A stretch of 64,000 nt of DNA. It comes from RUG12461 sp045661345. GTDB taxonomy: Bacteria > Bacillota > Clostridia > Lachnospirales > Lachnospiraceae. Under the pieces are notes generated by a model. It searched no databases. It saw nothing but the letters and a program-made list of their open reading frames with translations, and was not told where the DNA came from. The position numbers and the translations under genes are program-made. Numbering within the stretch: position 1 is the stretch's first letter; every line of letters begins with the position of its first letter. Where the stretch lies: assembly GCA_045661345.1 (NCBI GenBank), contig JAZRFM010000018.1, positions 1-64,000 of the forward strand, written 5' to 3'. Positions 22,803-31,431 of this stretch are shown here, one piece after another.

Positions 22803-23735
22803 ATGGCGAATATCTATAAAGGGACACTGGGACTTGTAGGAAATACCCCTCTCGTAGAGGTGGCAAATATTGAAAAAGAGCTTTCACTGAAGGCCACCGT
22901 GCTTGTGAAGCTGGAATACTTTAACCCGGCCGGCAGCGTTAAGGACCGGATCGCAAAAGCGATGATCGAGGATGCGGAGGAGAGAGGTCTCCTGAAGGAA
23001 GGCTCGGTCATCATCGAACCGACCTCCGGAAACACCGGCATCGGGCTGGCATCCATCGCGGCAGCAAAGGGGTATCGTATCATTCTGACGATGCCGGAGA
23101 CCATGAGCGTCGAGAGAAGAAGCATTCTGCAGGCCTATGGTGCGGAGATTGTCCTGACCGAAGGCGCAAAGGGTATGAAGGGAGCCATCGCAAAAGCAGA
23201 GGAGCTTTCCAAAGAGATTCCGAACTCCTTTATCCCGGGACAGTTTGTGAACCCCGCGAACCCGGCGATCCACAAAGCAACCACAGGCCCGGAGATCTGG
23301 AAGGATACGGACGGCAAGGTAGACATCTTTATCGCAGGTGTGGGTACGGGCGGTACCGTGACGGGAGCCGGAGAGTATCTGAAGGAGCAGAAATCCGACA
23401 TCAAAATCGTAGCGCTGGAGCCGGAGGATTCCCCGGTGCTTTCCGAAGGAAAGGCTGGTGCGCATAAGATCCAGGGTATCGGCGCCGGCTTTGTACCGGA
23501 TGTGCTGAATACGAAGATCTATGACGAGATCTTCAAGGCTTCCAACGATGACGCGTTTGCCACGGCCAAGCTCCTTGCCAAAAAGGAGGGGATATCTGTG
23601 GGGATCTCTTCCGGAGCCGCGTTGTTTGCCGCCATTTCCTATGCGAAGAAGCCGGAAAACGAAGGAAAGGTCATCGTGGCGCTTCTCCCGGACAGCGGTG
23701 ACAGATATTATTCCACCGCCTTGTTTACCAACTGA
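22803..23735 (+). CDS. cysK: cysteine synthase A (O-acetylserine sulfhydrylase)
   Basis: PLP-dependent synthesis of L-cysteine from O-acetylserine and sulfide. Fold-type II features: GNTPLVE, the PLP lysine K47 in NPAGSVKDRI, the substrate loop EPTSGNTGIGLA, MPETMSVERR, the phosphate-binding GVGTGGTVTG, and the C-terminal GISSGAAL and LPDSGDRYYST. Residues 1-310 are a standard CysK. ATG 22803 after ACAGGAGGAAAAAAC is the real start; the longer upstream frame overlaps metY and is not used. Ends at a strong terminator. Operon with metY under the shared sulfur operator. Confidence 0.94.
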   Translation: MANIYKGTLGLVGNTPLVEVANIEKELSLKATVLVKLEYFNPAGSVKDRIAKAMIEDAEERGLLKEGSVIIEPTSGNTGIGLASIAAAKGYRIILTMPETMSVERRSILQAYGAEIVLTEGAKGMKGAIAKAEELSKEIPNSFIPGQFVNPANPAIHKATTGPEIWKDTDGKVDIFIAGVGTGGTVTGAGEYLKEQKSDIKIVALEPEDSPVLSEGKAGAHKIQGIGAGFVPDVLNTKIYDEIFKASNDDAFATAKLLAKKEGISVGISSGAALFAAISYAKKPENEGKVIVALLPDSGDRYYSTALFTN

Positions 23736-23784
23736 AGGGTGCGCTGATTTCGGCGTATCCGGTATTTGAAAAAAGCTGTTTGAG

Positions 23785-23817
23785 AAAAACTCCCGGTCTG
23801 AAGTCAGGGAGTTTTTT
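23785..23817 (+). terminator. Rho-independent terminator after cysK
   Basis: Perfect 10-bp stem AAAAACTCCC/GGGAGTTTTT (23785-23794 with 23807-23816), 12-nt loop, then T. The T-run and the next promoter's -35 box are adjacent. Confidence 0.9.
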
Positions 23818-23818
23818 G

Positions 23819-23847
23819 TTGAACAAAAGGTGCTTTGCGGGTATAAT
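23819..23847 (+). promoter_or_regulatory. promoter of the MATE-HATPase/NHLM operon
   Basis: TTGAAC at 23819-23824, 17-base spacer, TATAAT at 23842-23847. Transcription would begin near 23854, so the gene downstream must start at GTG 23865 or ATG 23886. The following five genes overlap or lie within 15 bases of one another and show no other promoter. Confidence 0.75.
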
Positions 23848-23885
23848 TCTTGGCATGAGAAGCAGTGGAAAGGATTTGCCATTTT

Positions 23886-25652
23886 ATGCTGGTTAGACGT
23901 GTCTATTCGCAATCGTTGCTGGTATTGATCCTGTCGTCGATGATCAGTATGCTGGGAGCGCTGGTGGACGGCATGGTGATCGGAAACATGCTGGGAGATG
24001 ATGCCATTGCGGCATACGGATACGCACTGCCCCTGACTGTTTTGATCACGGGGATCGCTTATGCGATTTCAGGCGGCGGCCAGGCGCTATGCGGGAAAGC
24101 AATCGGCAAGGGCGATCAGAAGGAGGCCGACCGCTATTTCACGGCGGTGATCTTTGCTTCGGTGGTGTTCGGACTTCTTGTGACGGTTCTCTGCATTCTG
24201 CTGGTGGATCCCGTCAGTGTGCTGCTGGGTGCACCGAGGAGCGAGGCGGAGATCTTTTCCCAAACGAAGGCATATCTGCTCGGATACCTCCCTTGTTCTG
24301 CGTTTAATATGCTGACTCTTTCCCTGTCCTCCTTTATGCATCTGGAGAACGCGCAGCGCCGGGCGGTTTCCGCGGCTGTCATCGGAACCATCGTGAATAT
24401 TATCGGTGATTTTATGGCGTTACGTCTGTTTCATGGCGGCCTCTTCGAAATCGCCATCGCCACCACCGTTTCCTATGCAGTCATGACACTGGTGCTGCTT
24501 TTGTATTATACCGGCAGGGAGCGGGTGCTTCATTTTAACAGGAGCGGGGTGAGCCTTCGCAGGGTCGGGAGGCTTTTTCTGTTCGGACTTCCCTCCGCGG
24601 ATATCCAGATTTGCTCGGTGTTCCGGTCGGTCTTCCTGAACCGCCTGCTCTTTTTTATCGCGGCGGAAGGAGCGGTGTCTGCCTTCTCCATCCGTATGTC
24701 CATGTACAATCTTTACGGATCGATTGTGATTGGATTCGGTCTTGCGACGCTTCTGGTGGGGAGCTTTTTTATCGGGGAGGAAAACACGGACGCGATCCGG
24801 CAGCTGCTGAAGAGTGCCCTGCAGCTTGGTGTCTTTGTGACCGCGGTTCTGTGCCTGTTTGTCTGGATCGTTGCCCCGGTGTTCGTTGACCTGTATACGA
24901 ATGATCCGGAAGTCATGCAGATGGCGATCTCCTCGATCCGCTGGTTTGCATTGAGTCTGCCCCTGTTTGTGGTGAATTCCATTCTGGCAAAGTATTATCA
25001 GGCCATGAACATGGGATGGCTGTCCCACCTGATCACGATACTGGAAAACCTGATCTATGTCTGCCTGTTCGCGCTGATCCTCGGACTCCGTTTCTCCACG
25101 GACGGTGTCTGGATCGCGTTTGTAGTGACAGAGGCTGTGACACTTCTGACCATCCTGGTGGTTGTCATGGTGCGACGCAGGCGTTTTCCGCGGGCGCTTC
25201 TGGACTGGATGCTGCTGCCGGAGGGCTTCGGTATTCCGGCGGAGCAGGCGCTGATCACGGAATGCCGCGTGAAAGAGGATGTCACGAAGGTGGCGCAGAA
25301 TGTGACCGATTTTCTGATGGCGCACGGGGAGACAGAGCACCAGGCAAACCGGCTGTGTCTTTGTACGGAAGAGCTGATGATGAACAGCTTCCAATATGTG
25401 CAAAAGCCCCATCGCCCCCACAGCGTTTATCTGATGCTTCTTCAGAAGCAGGAGGAGTGGCTGCTGTGCATCCGTGATCTCGGGAAAAGCTTTGATCCGA
25501 AGGAATGGCTGGCCTATCATGAAGGGTCGGTGGACCATCTGGGACTTACCCTGGTGAGGGCGGCCGGGGATGATATCACATTTCTTCATACACTGACCAT
25601 GAATCAGATCACCATTCATTTGAAAAAAGAAGGAGGAAGGATCCGTCTATGA
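23886..25652 (+). CDS. MATE transporter fused to an anti-sigma-like HATPase domain
   Basis: Two-part protein. Residues 1 to about 440 are a twelve-helix MATE transporter (LILSSMISMLGALVDGMVIGNMLG, GGGQALCGKAIGKGDQ with the family's conserved loop, and a second repeat from the FLFGLPSADIQ region). The last 140 residues are cytosolic and match the RsbW/SpoIIAB-type HATPase: LCLCTEELMMNSFQYV is the N-box, LLCIRDLGKSFDP the G1-like D-x-G, and HLGLTLVRAAGDDITF the G2-like box. Ordinary MATE proteins stop near 450 aa. The C-terminal ATP-binding domain may regulate transport or sense signals. ATG 23886 is preferred; GTG 23865 possible. The stop overlaps the next ATG (ATGA). Confidence 0.85.
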   Translation: MLVRRVYSQSLLVLILSSMISMLGALVDGMVIGNMLGDDAIAAYGYALPLTVLITGIAYAISGGGQALCGKAIGKGDQKEADRYFTAVIFASVVFGLLVTVLCILLVDPVSVLLGAPRSEAEIFSQTKAYLLGYLPCSAFNMLTLSLSSFMHLENAQRRAVSAAVIGTIVNIIGDFMALRLFHGGLFEIAIATTVSYAVMTLVLLLYYTGRERVLHFNRSGVSLRRVGRLFLFGLPSADIQICSVFRSVFLNRLLFFIAAEGAVSAFSIRMSMYNLYGSIVIGFGLATLLVGSFFIGEENTDAIRQLLKSALQLGVFVTAVLCLFVWIVAPVFVDLYTNDPEVMQMAISSIRWFALSLPLFVVNSILAKYYQAMNMGWLSHLITILENLIYVCLFALILGLRFSTDGVWIAFVVTEAVTLLTILVVVMVRRRRFPRALLDWMLLPEGFGIPAEQALITECRVKEDVTKVAQNVTDFLMAHGETEHQANRLCLCTEELMMNSFQYVQKPHRPHSVYLMLLQKQEEWLLCIRDLGKSFDPKEWLAYHEGSVDHLGLTLVRAAGDDITFLHTLTMNQITIHLKKEGGRIRL

Positions 25653-26434
25653 GTAGAAGAATTGACATCAACACCTGTGTCTTCGGGGTGGAGAAAATGG
25701 AAAAGGTACCGGCCTATGCCGAAGCCTATGGGGACAAAATAGGATTCGAGATCCTTGCCATGTTTGATCTGCCGGAATTTGAAGAGGAGCTGAAGGCGTA
25801 CCTTCCGGTGTTTTCGGCTTCCCCCGTTTCCTTTCACGGACCGGTGTTTCAGGCAGAGCATTCCGCAAAGCGCGGGACAAAAGAGTATGAGGAAACCATG
25901 TGGCATGTGAAAAAGACTTATGAATATGCCAAAATCCTGCACGGCAGTCATTTCACCATGCATCTCAATAACTGCGAGGTGTTCCCGGAAAAAAGGGACG
26001 AGATGCTGCGAAAAGCACTGGAGAACTACCGGGAGCTCTCGGACATGTTCGGCGCCATCGGCTGTCACATCTATGTTGAAAACACCGGGACGCTCCGGCA
26101 GAAGAACGTGCTGCTGGATCAGCAGGAATTTGTGGATCTCTGCCGGCAGCAGAACTTTGAGGTGCTGATCGATATTGGACATGCCCATGCCAACGGCTGG
26201 GATCTATACCGGCTGATTGATGACCTGGCACCGCAGATCAGGGCGTATCACCTTCATAATAATGACGGCAGCAGAGACCTCCATAACCGGCTGCACGAAG
26301 GCACCATGGATTTCGACGGTGTACTGCGGCACCTTCGGGAGAAAACACCGGATGCGGATGAGATCATCGAGTATATCCGCACGGAGCAGGAGGGAGCCGG
26401 CCTCAGGGAGGACATAGAGGAGCTTCTGCGATGA
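25649..26434 (+). CDS. sugar phosphate isomerase/epimerase-like TIM barrel protein
   Basis: Xylose-isomerase-like TIM barrel (AP_endonuc_2 superfamily). Metal-binding pattern: HLNNCEVFPEK, YVENTGTL (Glu), LIDIGHAHANGWD (Asp and two His) and YHLHNNDGSRDLHNRLHEG (His, Asp), so divalent metal binding is likely. 261 aa. The exact substrate cannot be deduced; relatives isomerise sugars or inosose. AGGAGG-like site (GAAGGAGGAAGG) before ATG 25649. It overlaps the transporter stop and the C39 protein start by 4 bases each, so it is tightly bound to an export operon, an unusual place for a sugar enzyme. Confidence 0.82.
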   Translation: MSRRIDINTCVFGVEKMEKVPAYAEAYGDKIGFEILAMFDLPEFEEELKAYLPVFSASPVSFHGPVFQAEHSAKRGTKEYEETMWHVKKTYEYAKILHGSHFTMHLNNCEVFPEKRDEMLRKALENYRELSDMFGAIGCHIYVENTGTLRQKNVLLDQQEFVDLCRQQNFEVLIDIGHAHANGWDLYRLIDDLAPQIRAYHLHNNDGSRDLHNRLHEGTMDFDGVLRHLREKTPDADEIIEYIRTEQEGAGLREDIEELLR

Positions 26435-26985
26435 ACCGGAATCAGGATGGGTACAAGGCCTGGAAACAGACGGATCCGGCCTTCAATGAAAAGGAAGCCT
26501 GGACAAAAGACCGGTTTCCCCGTGCGCATTATCACTATCTGCGTGATACCGGGTGCCTTTTGACGTCTCTGGCCATCATGCTGCGGCATTTCGGAATTGA
26601 AAAGGAGACGGATGAGCGGAAATTCAATCCCTGGATTCTGCATGAAAGACTGCTGGCGGCAGGGGTGTATGATGAGGTGGCGGATCTTTGTCTGCAAAGA
26701 GTCCACAGACTCTACCCGATTGAATACTGCGGGAGCATTCCCTATTCCGGGGAAACGCTGCAGCGCATTGCGGGATCCGGGGAGCCCTTTTTAATCGCCG
26801 TGCCGGGGCAGCTTGCACCCCGACATTTTATCGCGCCGGATCATCCGGAGGGAGACACCTTTACGGTTTTTGACCCGGACAGCGGGAAGCGTTCTCTGGA
26901 GGAATACCCTTCCGTTCTGGAGCTTCGTATCTTCTGGACTCCCCAAAGCGGAGCGCCTTTGGGAAACAGAACCGTAATCCGGTAA
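26431..26985 (+). CDS. stand-alone C39-like cysteine peptidase
   Basis: 184-aa protein of the C39-like (papain-fold) group. The likely triad is C42 in DTGCLLTSLAIMLRHFG, H132 in RHFIAPDH and D148 in VFDPDSGKRSLEEY, with the family spacing and order. No signal peptide or membrane helix, so it acts in the cytosol unless exported in an unusual way. It directly precedes an ABC exporter whose own C39 domain has lost these residues; I infer it could supply the missing processing activity in trans. ATG 26431 overlaps the previous stop; the exporter gene follows after 11 bases. Confidence 0.75.
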   Translation: MNRNQDGYKAWKQTDPAFNEKEAWTKDRFPRAHYHYLRDTGCLLTSLAIMLRHFGIEKETDERKFNPWILHERLLAAGVYDEVADLCLQRVHRLYPIEYCGSIPYSGETLQRIAGSGEPFLIAVPGQLAPRHFIAPDHPEGDTFTVFDPDSGKRSLEEYPSVLELRIFWTPQSGAPLGNRTVIR

Positions 26986-26996
26986 AGGAGTGACCT

Positions 26997-29150
26997 ATGC
27001 ATAGACAGATCAAAACCATTCTTTCGCCGCAGGCATCCGAATACGGATCAGCCTGTCTCGCCATGCTGTTATCCTATTATGGCGTGCAGATCTCTTTGTT
27101 CCGTTCGTCTCAGGCCTGCCTCATCACCCGCGACGGCTGTACATTTGAACAGCTGCGGGACGGTGCTGCCATGCTGGGTGTCTCAGCGGAGATTACACAG
27201 GCGCCGTTTTCCCAGGCCCCCAAAAGAACCGTGCCCTGCATCGTGACGCTTGACGAGGAATACGCGGTGCTGGAACGTCTGACAAGCAGAACCGCCCGGA
27301 TCGTTTCCCCCGGCTGGGGGCGCGCGAAAATGAGCCGGCAGGAGTTTGAGAAAAAGCGCGGGGAAGAAGTACTGTTTGTGCAGGAGCAGGGGCTAGACCA
27401 GACCCGCAGTCAAAAGAGGTCTTCTGTCATACGCTATGCCGGGAGTCTTCTTTCCGGAAAGCAGTGGATAGATCTGATTGTATACACGCTGATTCTCCTT
27501 GGGATCTGTGCCCTGCTGGTGATGATCCCGCGGGTCTCCAGCACCATTACGGATCTTATCTATTCCCAGAAGGTGGCGGCAACCAATCCGGAAATCTCGT
27601 TGTCCATGATGGAAACCGTGGTTCTGCTGGTCGTTCTGATCGTCCTGGAAATAGTCTCAGTTCCGGTTTTTGCAAAGTTTTCCGAGAGGGTTTCCACGAA
27701 CAGCCGGAAGGGCTTTTTGTGGTCCGCCCTCAACCTGCCCATGGACTTTTATCAGATCCGGTCAGATGGATACTTTATGGAGAGCGCCGGGCAGGTACGG
27801 GAGCTGGGATATTTCCTTTCGAAACAGGTTGTGGATGTGCTGCTGAAGCCGATACTCGCCGTCATCCTGCTGATTGCGATGGCTACGGTATCCCTGCCCT
27901 GTACCCTTGTGGTCGCTGCCTCTATACTGGTGATCGGAGCGACCTGTGTGCTTACCTCGCGCTTTGTGGATCAGAAGGGGAGAGCGGTATTTCAATCCCA
28001 GTGCAGGGAGAGCGGTTTTTTGATGGAGGGAATGAAAGCAATCCGCAGTATCCGCAATTCCGGATCCGAGTTTATTTTTTTCCGCGATTATGTAGGACTG
28101 AACCGTTCTTCCGCACAAAAGCTGAGACCTTTTAAGGGAATGCAGAATGTCTTCAACATTTTGCCCAGTTCCATCAGCAACCTCACGAAGCTGGTGCTGA
28201 TTCTGGTAGGTGTCTTCTGCATATACAGGGGGACGCTTACGAGTGGAGGACTGATCTATGTGCACGGGGTTTGCTGCATCGTGCAGGGCTATATCAGTCT
28301 GGCCATCTATTCCAGTCAGACCCTGATGAGCATGAAATACAAGATGGAGAACATCCAGGAGATCTGTGAGTCGAAGGAAGAAAAAGCTCCTGCAAAAATG
28401 GCCGTTTCAGACGGGACGGAATACGAGAAGCTGAAGGGGCAGATCCGGATCGAGCATCTCGATTTCGGATACAACCGGTTCGGAGACAGGATCCTGAAGG
28501 ATATCAATATGGAGATTCAGGCGGGCAGCAGCGTTGCCATCGTCGGCGCATCCGGCAGCGGCAAGACCACCTTGAAGAAACTGATCTGCGGCAGATATGA
28601 GCCCTGGAAGGGGCGGATTCTGTATGACGGCATGGACGGCAAGGATGTGCCGGAGCCTGTTCTTACAAATTCCATTGCTTCGGTGGATCAGCAGATCATT
28701 CTGTTTGGCGACAATGTCATGAACAATATCAAGATGTGGGACGCGACCCAGCTGGATGCGGATGCAATCCTGGCGGCGTGGGATTCGGAGATTCACGAGG
28801 AGATTATTGCTCGGGAGGGCGGATACAAATCCGCCATTGCAGAAGACGGGGATAATTATTCCGGCGGCCAGCGCCAGCGGATCGAGATCGCGCGGGCGCT
28901 TTCCGTGGATCCCACCATTCTTGTGATGGATGAAGCGACCAGTGCGCTGGATACCGTTGTGGAAAAACGCATTGTGGAGCATGTGAAGAACAGAGGCATT
29001 ACCACGATTGTGGTGGCGCACCGTCTGTCCACCATCCGGGAGTGCGACTGCATTTATGTCATGGATCAGGGACAGATTGTAAACCACGGTACCCATGAGA
29101 CTCTGATGCAGACCTGCGAGCTTTACCGGAAGCTTGTGACACTGGAGTGA
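26997..29150 (+). CDS. NHLM-type ABC exporter with degenerate C39 domain
   Basis: Bacteriocin-type exporter half-transporter: C39-like N-terminal domain (1-130), six-helix membrane domain (about 155-455), ATPase (about 485-717). The ATPase is complete: Walker A GASGSGKTT, signature YSGGQRQRIEIARA, Walker B ILVMDEATSALD, H-loop VVAHRLS. In the C39 domain the catalytic Cys is Y16 (SEYGSACLAM instead of ECGxAxLxM), the His position is E88 (EEYAVL for HFVVL) and the Asp is S104 (IVSPGWG for INDPxxG). It should bind but not cut a leader peptide. Pairs with the next gene. Ribosome site AAAGGAG before ATG 26997. Confidence 0.85.
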   Translation: MHRQIKTILSPQASEYGSACLAMLLSYYGVQISLFRSSQACLITRDGCTFEQLRDGAAMLGVSAEITQAPFSQAPKRTVPCIVTLDEEYAVLERLTSRTARIVSPGWGRAKMSRQEFEKKRGEEVLFVQEQGLDQTRSQKRSSVIRYAGSLLSGKQWIDLIVYTLILLGICALLVMIPRVSSTITDLIYSQKVAATNPEISLSMMETVVLLVVLIVLEIVSVPVFAKFSERVSTNSRKGFLWSALNLPMDFYQIRSDGYFMESAGQVRELGYFLSKQVVDVLLKPILAVILLIAMATVSLPCTLVVAASILVIGATCVLTSRFVDQKGRAVFQSQCRESGFLMEGMKAIRSIRNSGSEFIFFRDYVGLNRSSAQKLRPFKGMQNVFNILPSSISNLTKLVLILVGVFCIYRGTLTSGGLIYVHGVCCIVQGYISLAIYSSQTLMSMKYKMENIQEICESKEEKAPAKMAVSDGTEYEKLKGQIRIEHLDFGYNRFGDRILKDINMEIQAGSSVAIVGASGSGKTTLKKLICGRYEPWKGRILYDGMDGKDVPEPVLTNSIASVDQQIILFGDNVMNNIKMWDATQLDADAILAAWDSEIHEEIIAREGGYKSAIAEDGDNYSGGQRQRIEIARALSVDPTILVMDEATSALDTVVEKRIVEHVKNRGITTIVVAHRLSTIRECDCIYVMDQGQIVNHGTHETLMQTCELYRKLVTLE

Positions 29151-29163
29151 AAGAGGCGAGCCT

Positions 29164-31302
29164 ATGAGCAGTTTATTTACACAACAGATCTCTGCGAGAA
29201 CGGAAGCGGATGAAAACATGCGGATCAGGGCGGACGAGCTCATCGAGGATGCTGTCAAAAAGAACCCGTCTGATGATGTGCTGGGAGGATTACGCACCAA
29301 CCAGGAGGCATTGCACCGGATCCTTTCTCTCTGCGGGATTGAGGATGAAAAGCTGGATAATCTGGAAAAAGAGGACATCCTTTTTACCAGAATCGAGGAT
29401 GATCCCGGGTGGTACCGTCAGTTCTACGGGTATTGTATCGGCGTGACCGGGAGCGGGGAGTATATCGCTCTGCTGCCGGGGCTGCTATCCGGGTATTATT
29501 ATTTTGACGATAAGAAGAAGTGCCGGATCAGCGCCAAAAATGCCGGTCTCTTTGAAAAGGTCTATTGTCTGTGCAGACTTCTGCCGGAGTATCAGTTGGA
29601 CATCCCGCATCTGATGAAATATCTCCTCAGCTTTATGCGGAACAAGGCGTTGGTTCTCTTTGTTGCCGCCACGGTGCTGGCAGGCATTCTGGGGATCGTA
29701 TTTCCGCGGTTCATAAGCTTTTTGCTCAGACAGGCCGGGGATCAGGGAGACAGCTCCATCAGACTTATGATTTTTGTTGCGGTCAGCTGCGTCGTTTCGG
29801 AATTGATCCGGCTTTTGTTAAACGGACTGCTTGCTTATTTTTCCAGTGTTTTTACCAACCTGGTGAGCGGACAGGCGAAAAACGCGGTGCTGATCCGGTA
29901 TCTTTCCGGCACGGACGAGGCGCCGGGGGAGGACAGGAGTGCTGCGAATGTCTGGACCGCGATCAATACCACACTGCCGGAATTTGTTGAGAATCTGGTG
30001 GGAGCAGGGCTCAACATGGTGCCGTATCTGATCTTTACCCTGTGTTACTGCTGGTCCTCCTGGGTCATCCTGGGGGGACACAGCGCCTGGATGTTTCTTC
30101 TCCTGACCATGTTTGCGCTTGCCATCTGGATGATCAACAAAGGATATGACCTGTGGTATAAACGCACGGTGCAAAACCGTATCCAGTCGGATCGAGTCGT
30201 GTTTCAGGCCTTCAAGGGTATTGAGAAAATCCGCAGCAGAGAAGCGCAGAAACGTGTCTATCTGAAATGGTCCAAAATCTATGCCACGGAGGCGTTTTGT
30301 GACAAGCAACGCAAAAAATACAGTGAGCTGTCAAACGTTGCACAGGAACTGATCACGCCGGTTCTTTCGCTGGCGCTGATTATTGTAGTGGTCAGCTCCT
30401 CCGTGACCTATTCCGCATTTATGACAGGCTCCCTCCTGGCCGGCCTCCTTGCGGGACAGATCGCACAGCTGGTGACCGCCGTGGAAAAGATGGTGAATAC
30501 AAGGTCTCTGTGGGAGAACATTTCCTTTTTATTTGCGGAGAAGCAGCGGGAAAAGAAGATGAAGTGCACGGACTTTACGGGGCAGGTTTCGGTACAGAAG
30601 ATGACCTTTGCCTATCCCGGGATGGAGCGTCTCCTGGACGGGATTTCCTTTTCGGTAAAGGAAGGGGAATATGTGGGAATTGTCGGGATGTCCGGCTGCG
30701 GGAAGAGTACCCTGTTAAAGCTTCTGTTGGGAATTCTGAAGCCGAATAAGGGAGAGATCAATTACGGCAAGTATGAGCTTTCCGGTACGGATCAGCGGAG
30801 CCTGCTGCGCAATATGGGAATCGTCCTGCAGAATGAATCCCTGATTCCGGGGACGATCCGGCAGAATATGATGATGCAGCCGCGGCCGGTGACGGAGGAA
30901 CAGATCTGGGAGACGTTAGAGCGCCTGAAGATTGCGGATCTGGTCAGAAGCTATCCTTACGGTCTGGACACGGAGATCGGGGCGTCCGGGGCTGCCATGT
31001 CCGGCGGACAGATGCAGAAGCTTCTGATTGCGCGGGCCATCATTTCCAGACCGAAGATGATCATTTTCGACGAAGCGACAAGCGCACTGGATAATGTTTC
31101 CCAGAGAGAGGTCAAGGAGGCGCTGGATTCCATGAATTGCACCAGGATCGTGGTGGCACACCGCCTCTCCACCGTAAAGGATTGCGACCGGATCATCCTG
31201 CTGGATAAGGGGCATATCACCCAGGAGGGAACCTATGAAGAGCTGGTGGCGGAGGAGGGATTGTTCCGGGAGCTGGTGCTTTGTCAGGGGGCGGAAATAT
31301 AA
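29164..31302 (+). CDS. NHLM-type ABC exporter, second subunit
   Basis: Partner half-transporter of the peptide exporter. A 150-residue N-terminal domain without a peptidase fold, as in the NHLM permease/ATP-binding subunit (residues 1-150, ending EKVYCLCRLLPEYQLDI), a membrane domain with about six helices (160-450), and an ATPase with Walker A GMSGCGKST, signature MSGGQMQKLLIARA, Walker B MIIFDEATSALD and H-loop VVAHRLS. 712 aa. NHLM systems normally travel with an HlyD-like adaptor and precursor peptides with nitrile-hydratase-like leaders; none is seen within this operon. Starts 13 bases after the previous stop; last gene of the run. Confidence 0.85.
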   Translation: MSSLFTQQISARTEADENMRIRADELIEDAVKKNPSDDVLGGLRTNQEALHRILSLCGIEDEKLDNLEKEDILFTRIEDDPGWYRQFYGYCIGVTGSGEYIALLPGLLSGYYYFDDKKKCRISAKNAGLFEKVYCLCRLLPEYQLDIPHLMKYLLSFMRNKALVLFVAATVLAGILGIVFPRFISFLLRQAGDQGDSSIRLMIFVAVSCVVSELIRLLLNGLLAYFSSVFTNLVSGQAKNAVLIRYLSGTDEAPGEDRSAANVWTAINTTLPEFVENLVGAGLNMVPYLIFTLCYCWSSWVILGGHSAWMFLLLTMFALAIWMINKGYDLWYKRTVQNRIQSDRVVFQAFKGIEKIRSREAQKRVYLKWSKIYATEAFCDKQRKKYSELSNVAQELITPVLSLALIIVVVSSSVTYSAFMTGSLLAGLLAGQIAQLVTAVEKMVNTRSLWENISFLFAEKQREKKMKCTDFTGQVSVQKMTFAYPGMERLLDGISFSVKEGEYVGIVGMSGCGKSTLLKLLLGILKPNKGEINYGKYELSGTDQRSLLRNMGIVLQNESLIPGTIRQNMMMQPRPVTEEQIWETLERLKIADLVRSYPYGLDTEIGASGAAMSGGQMQKLLIARAIISRPKMIIFDEATSALDNVSQREVKEALDSMNCTRIVVAHRLSTVKDCDRIILLDKGHITQEGTYEELVAEEGLFRELVLCQGAEI

Positions 31303-31323
31303 TGCCGGAATCCTCCGGAATCA

Positions 31324-31352
31324 TTGCATGAAACGCCGGAGGGTGCTATAAT
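31324..31352 (+). promoter_or_regulatory. promoter of the EAL-protein gene
   Basis: TTGCAT at 31324-31329, 17-base spacer, TATAAT at 31347-31352, leaving a leader of about 70 bases before the TTG start at 31432. The presence of this promoter inside the longest possible frame is the reason to reject starts upstream of it. Confidence 0.7.
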
Positions 31353-31431
31353 ATGTGGGCGCGGGATACGCCTGTCATTCCATGCAAATGTCCGCAGGGA
31401 TGCACACGATCCCATAGAAGGAGATACCTCT

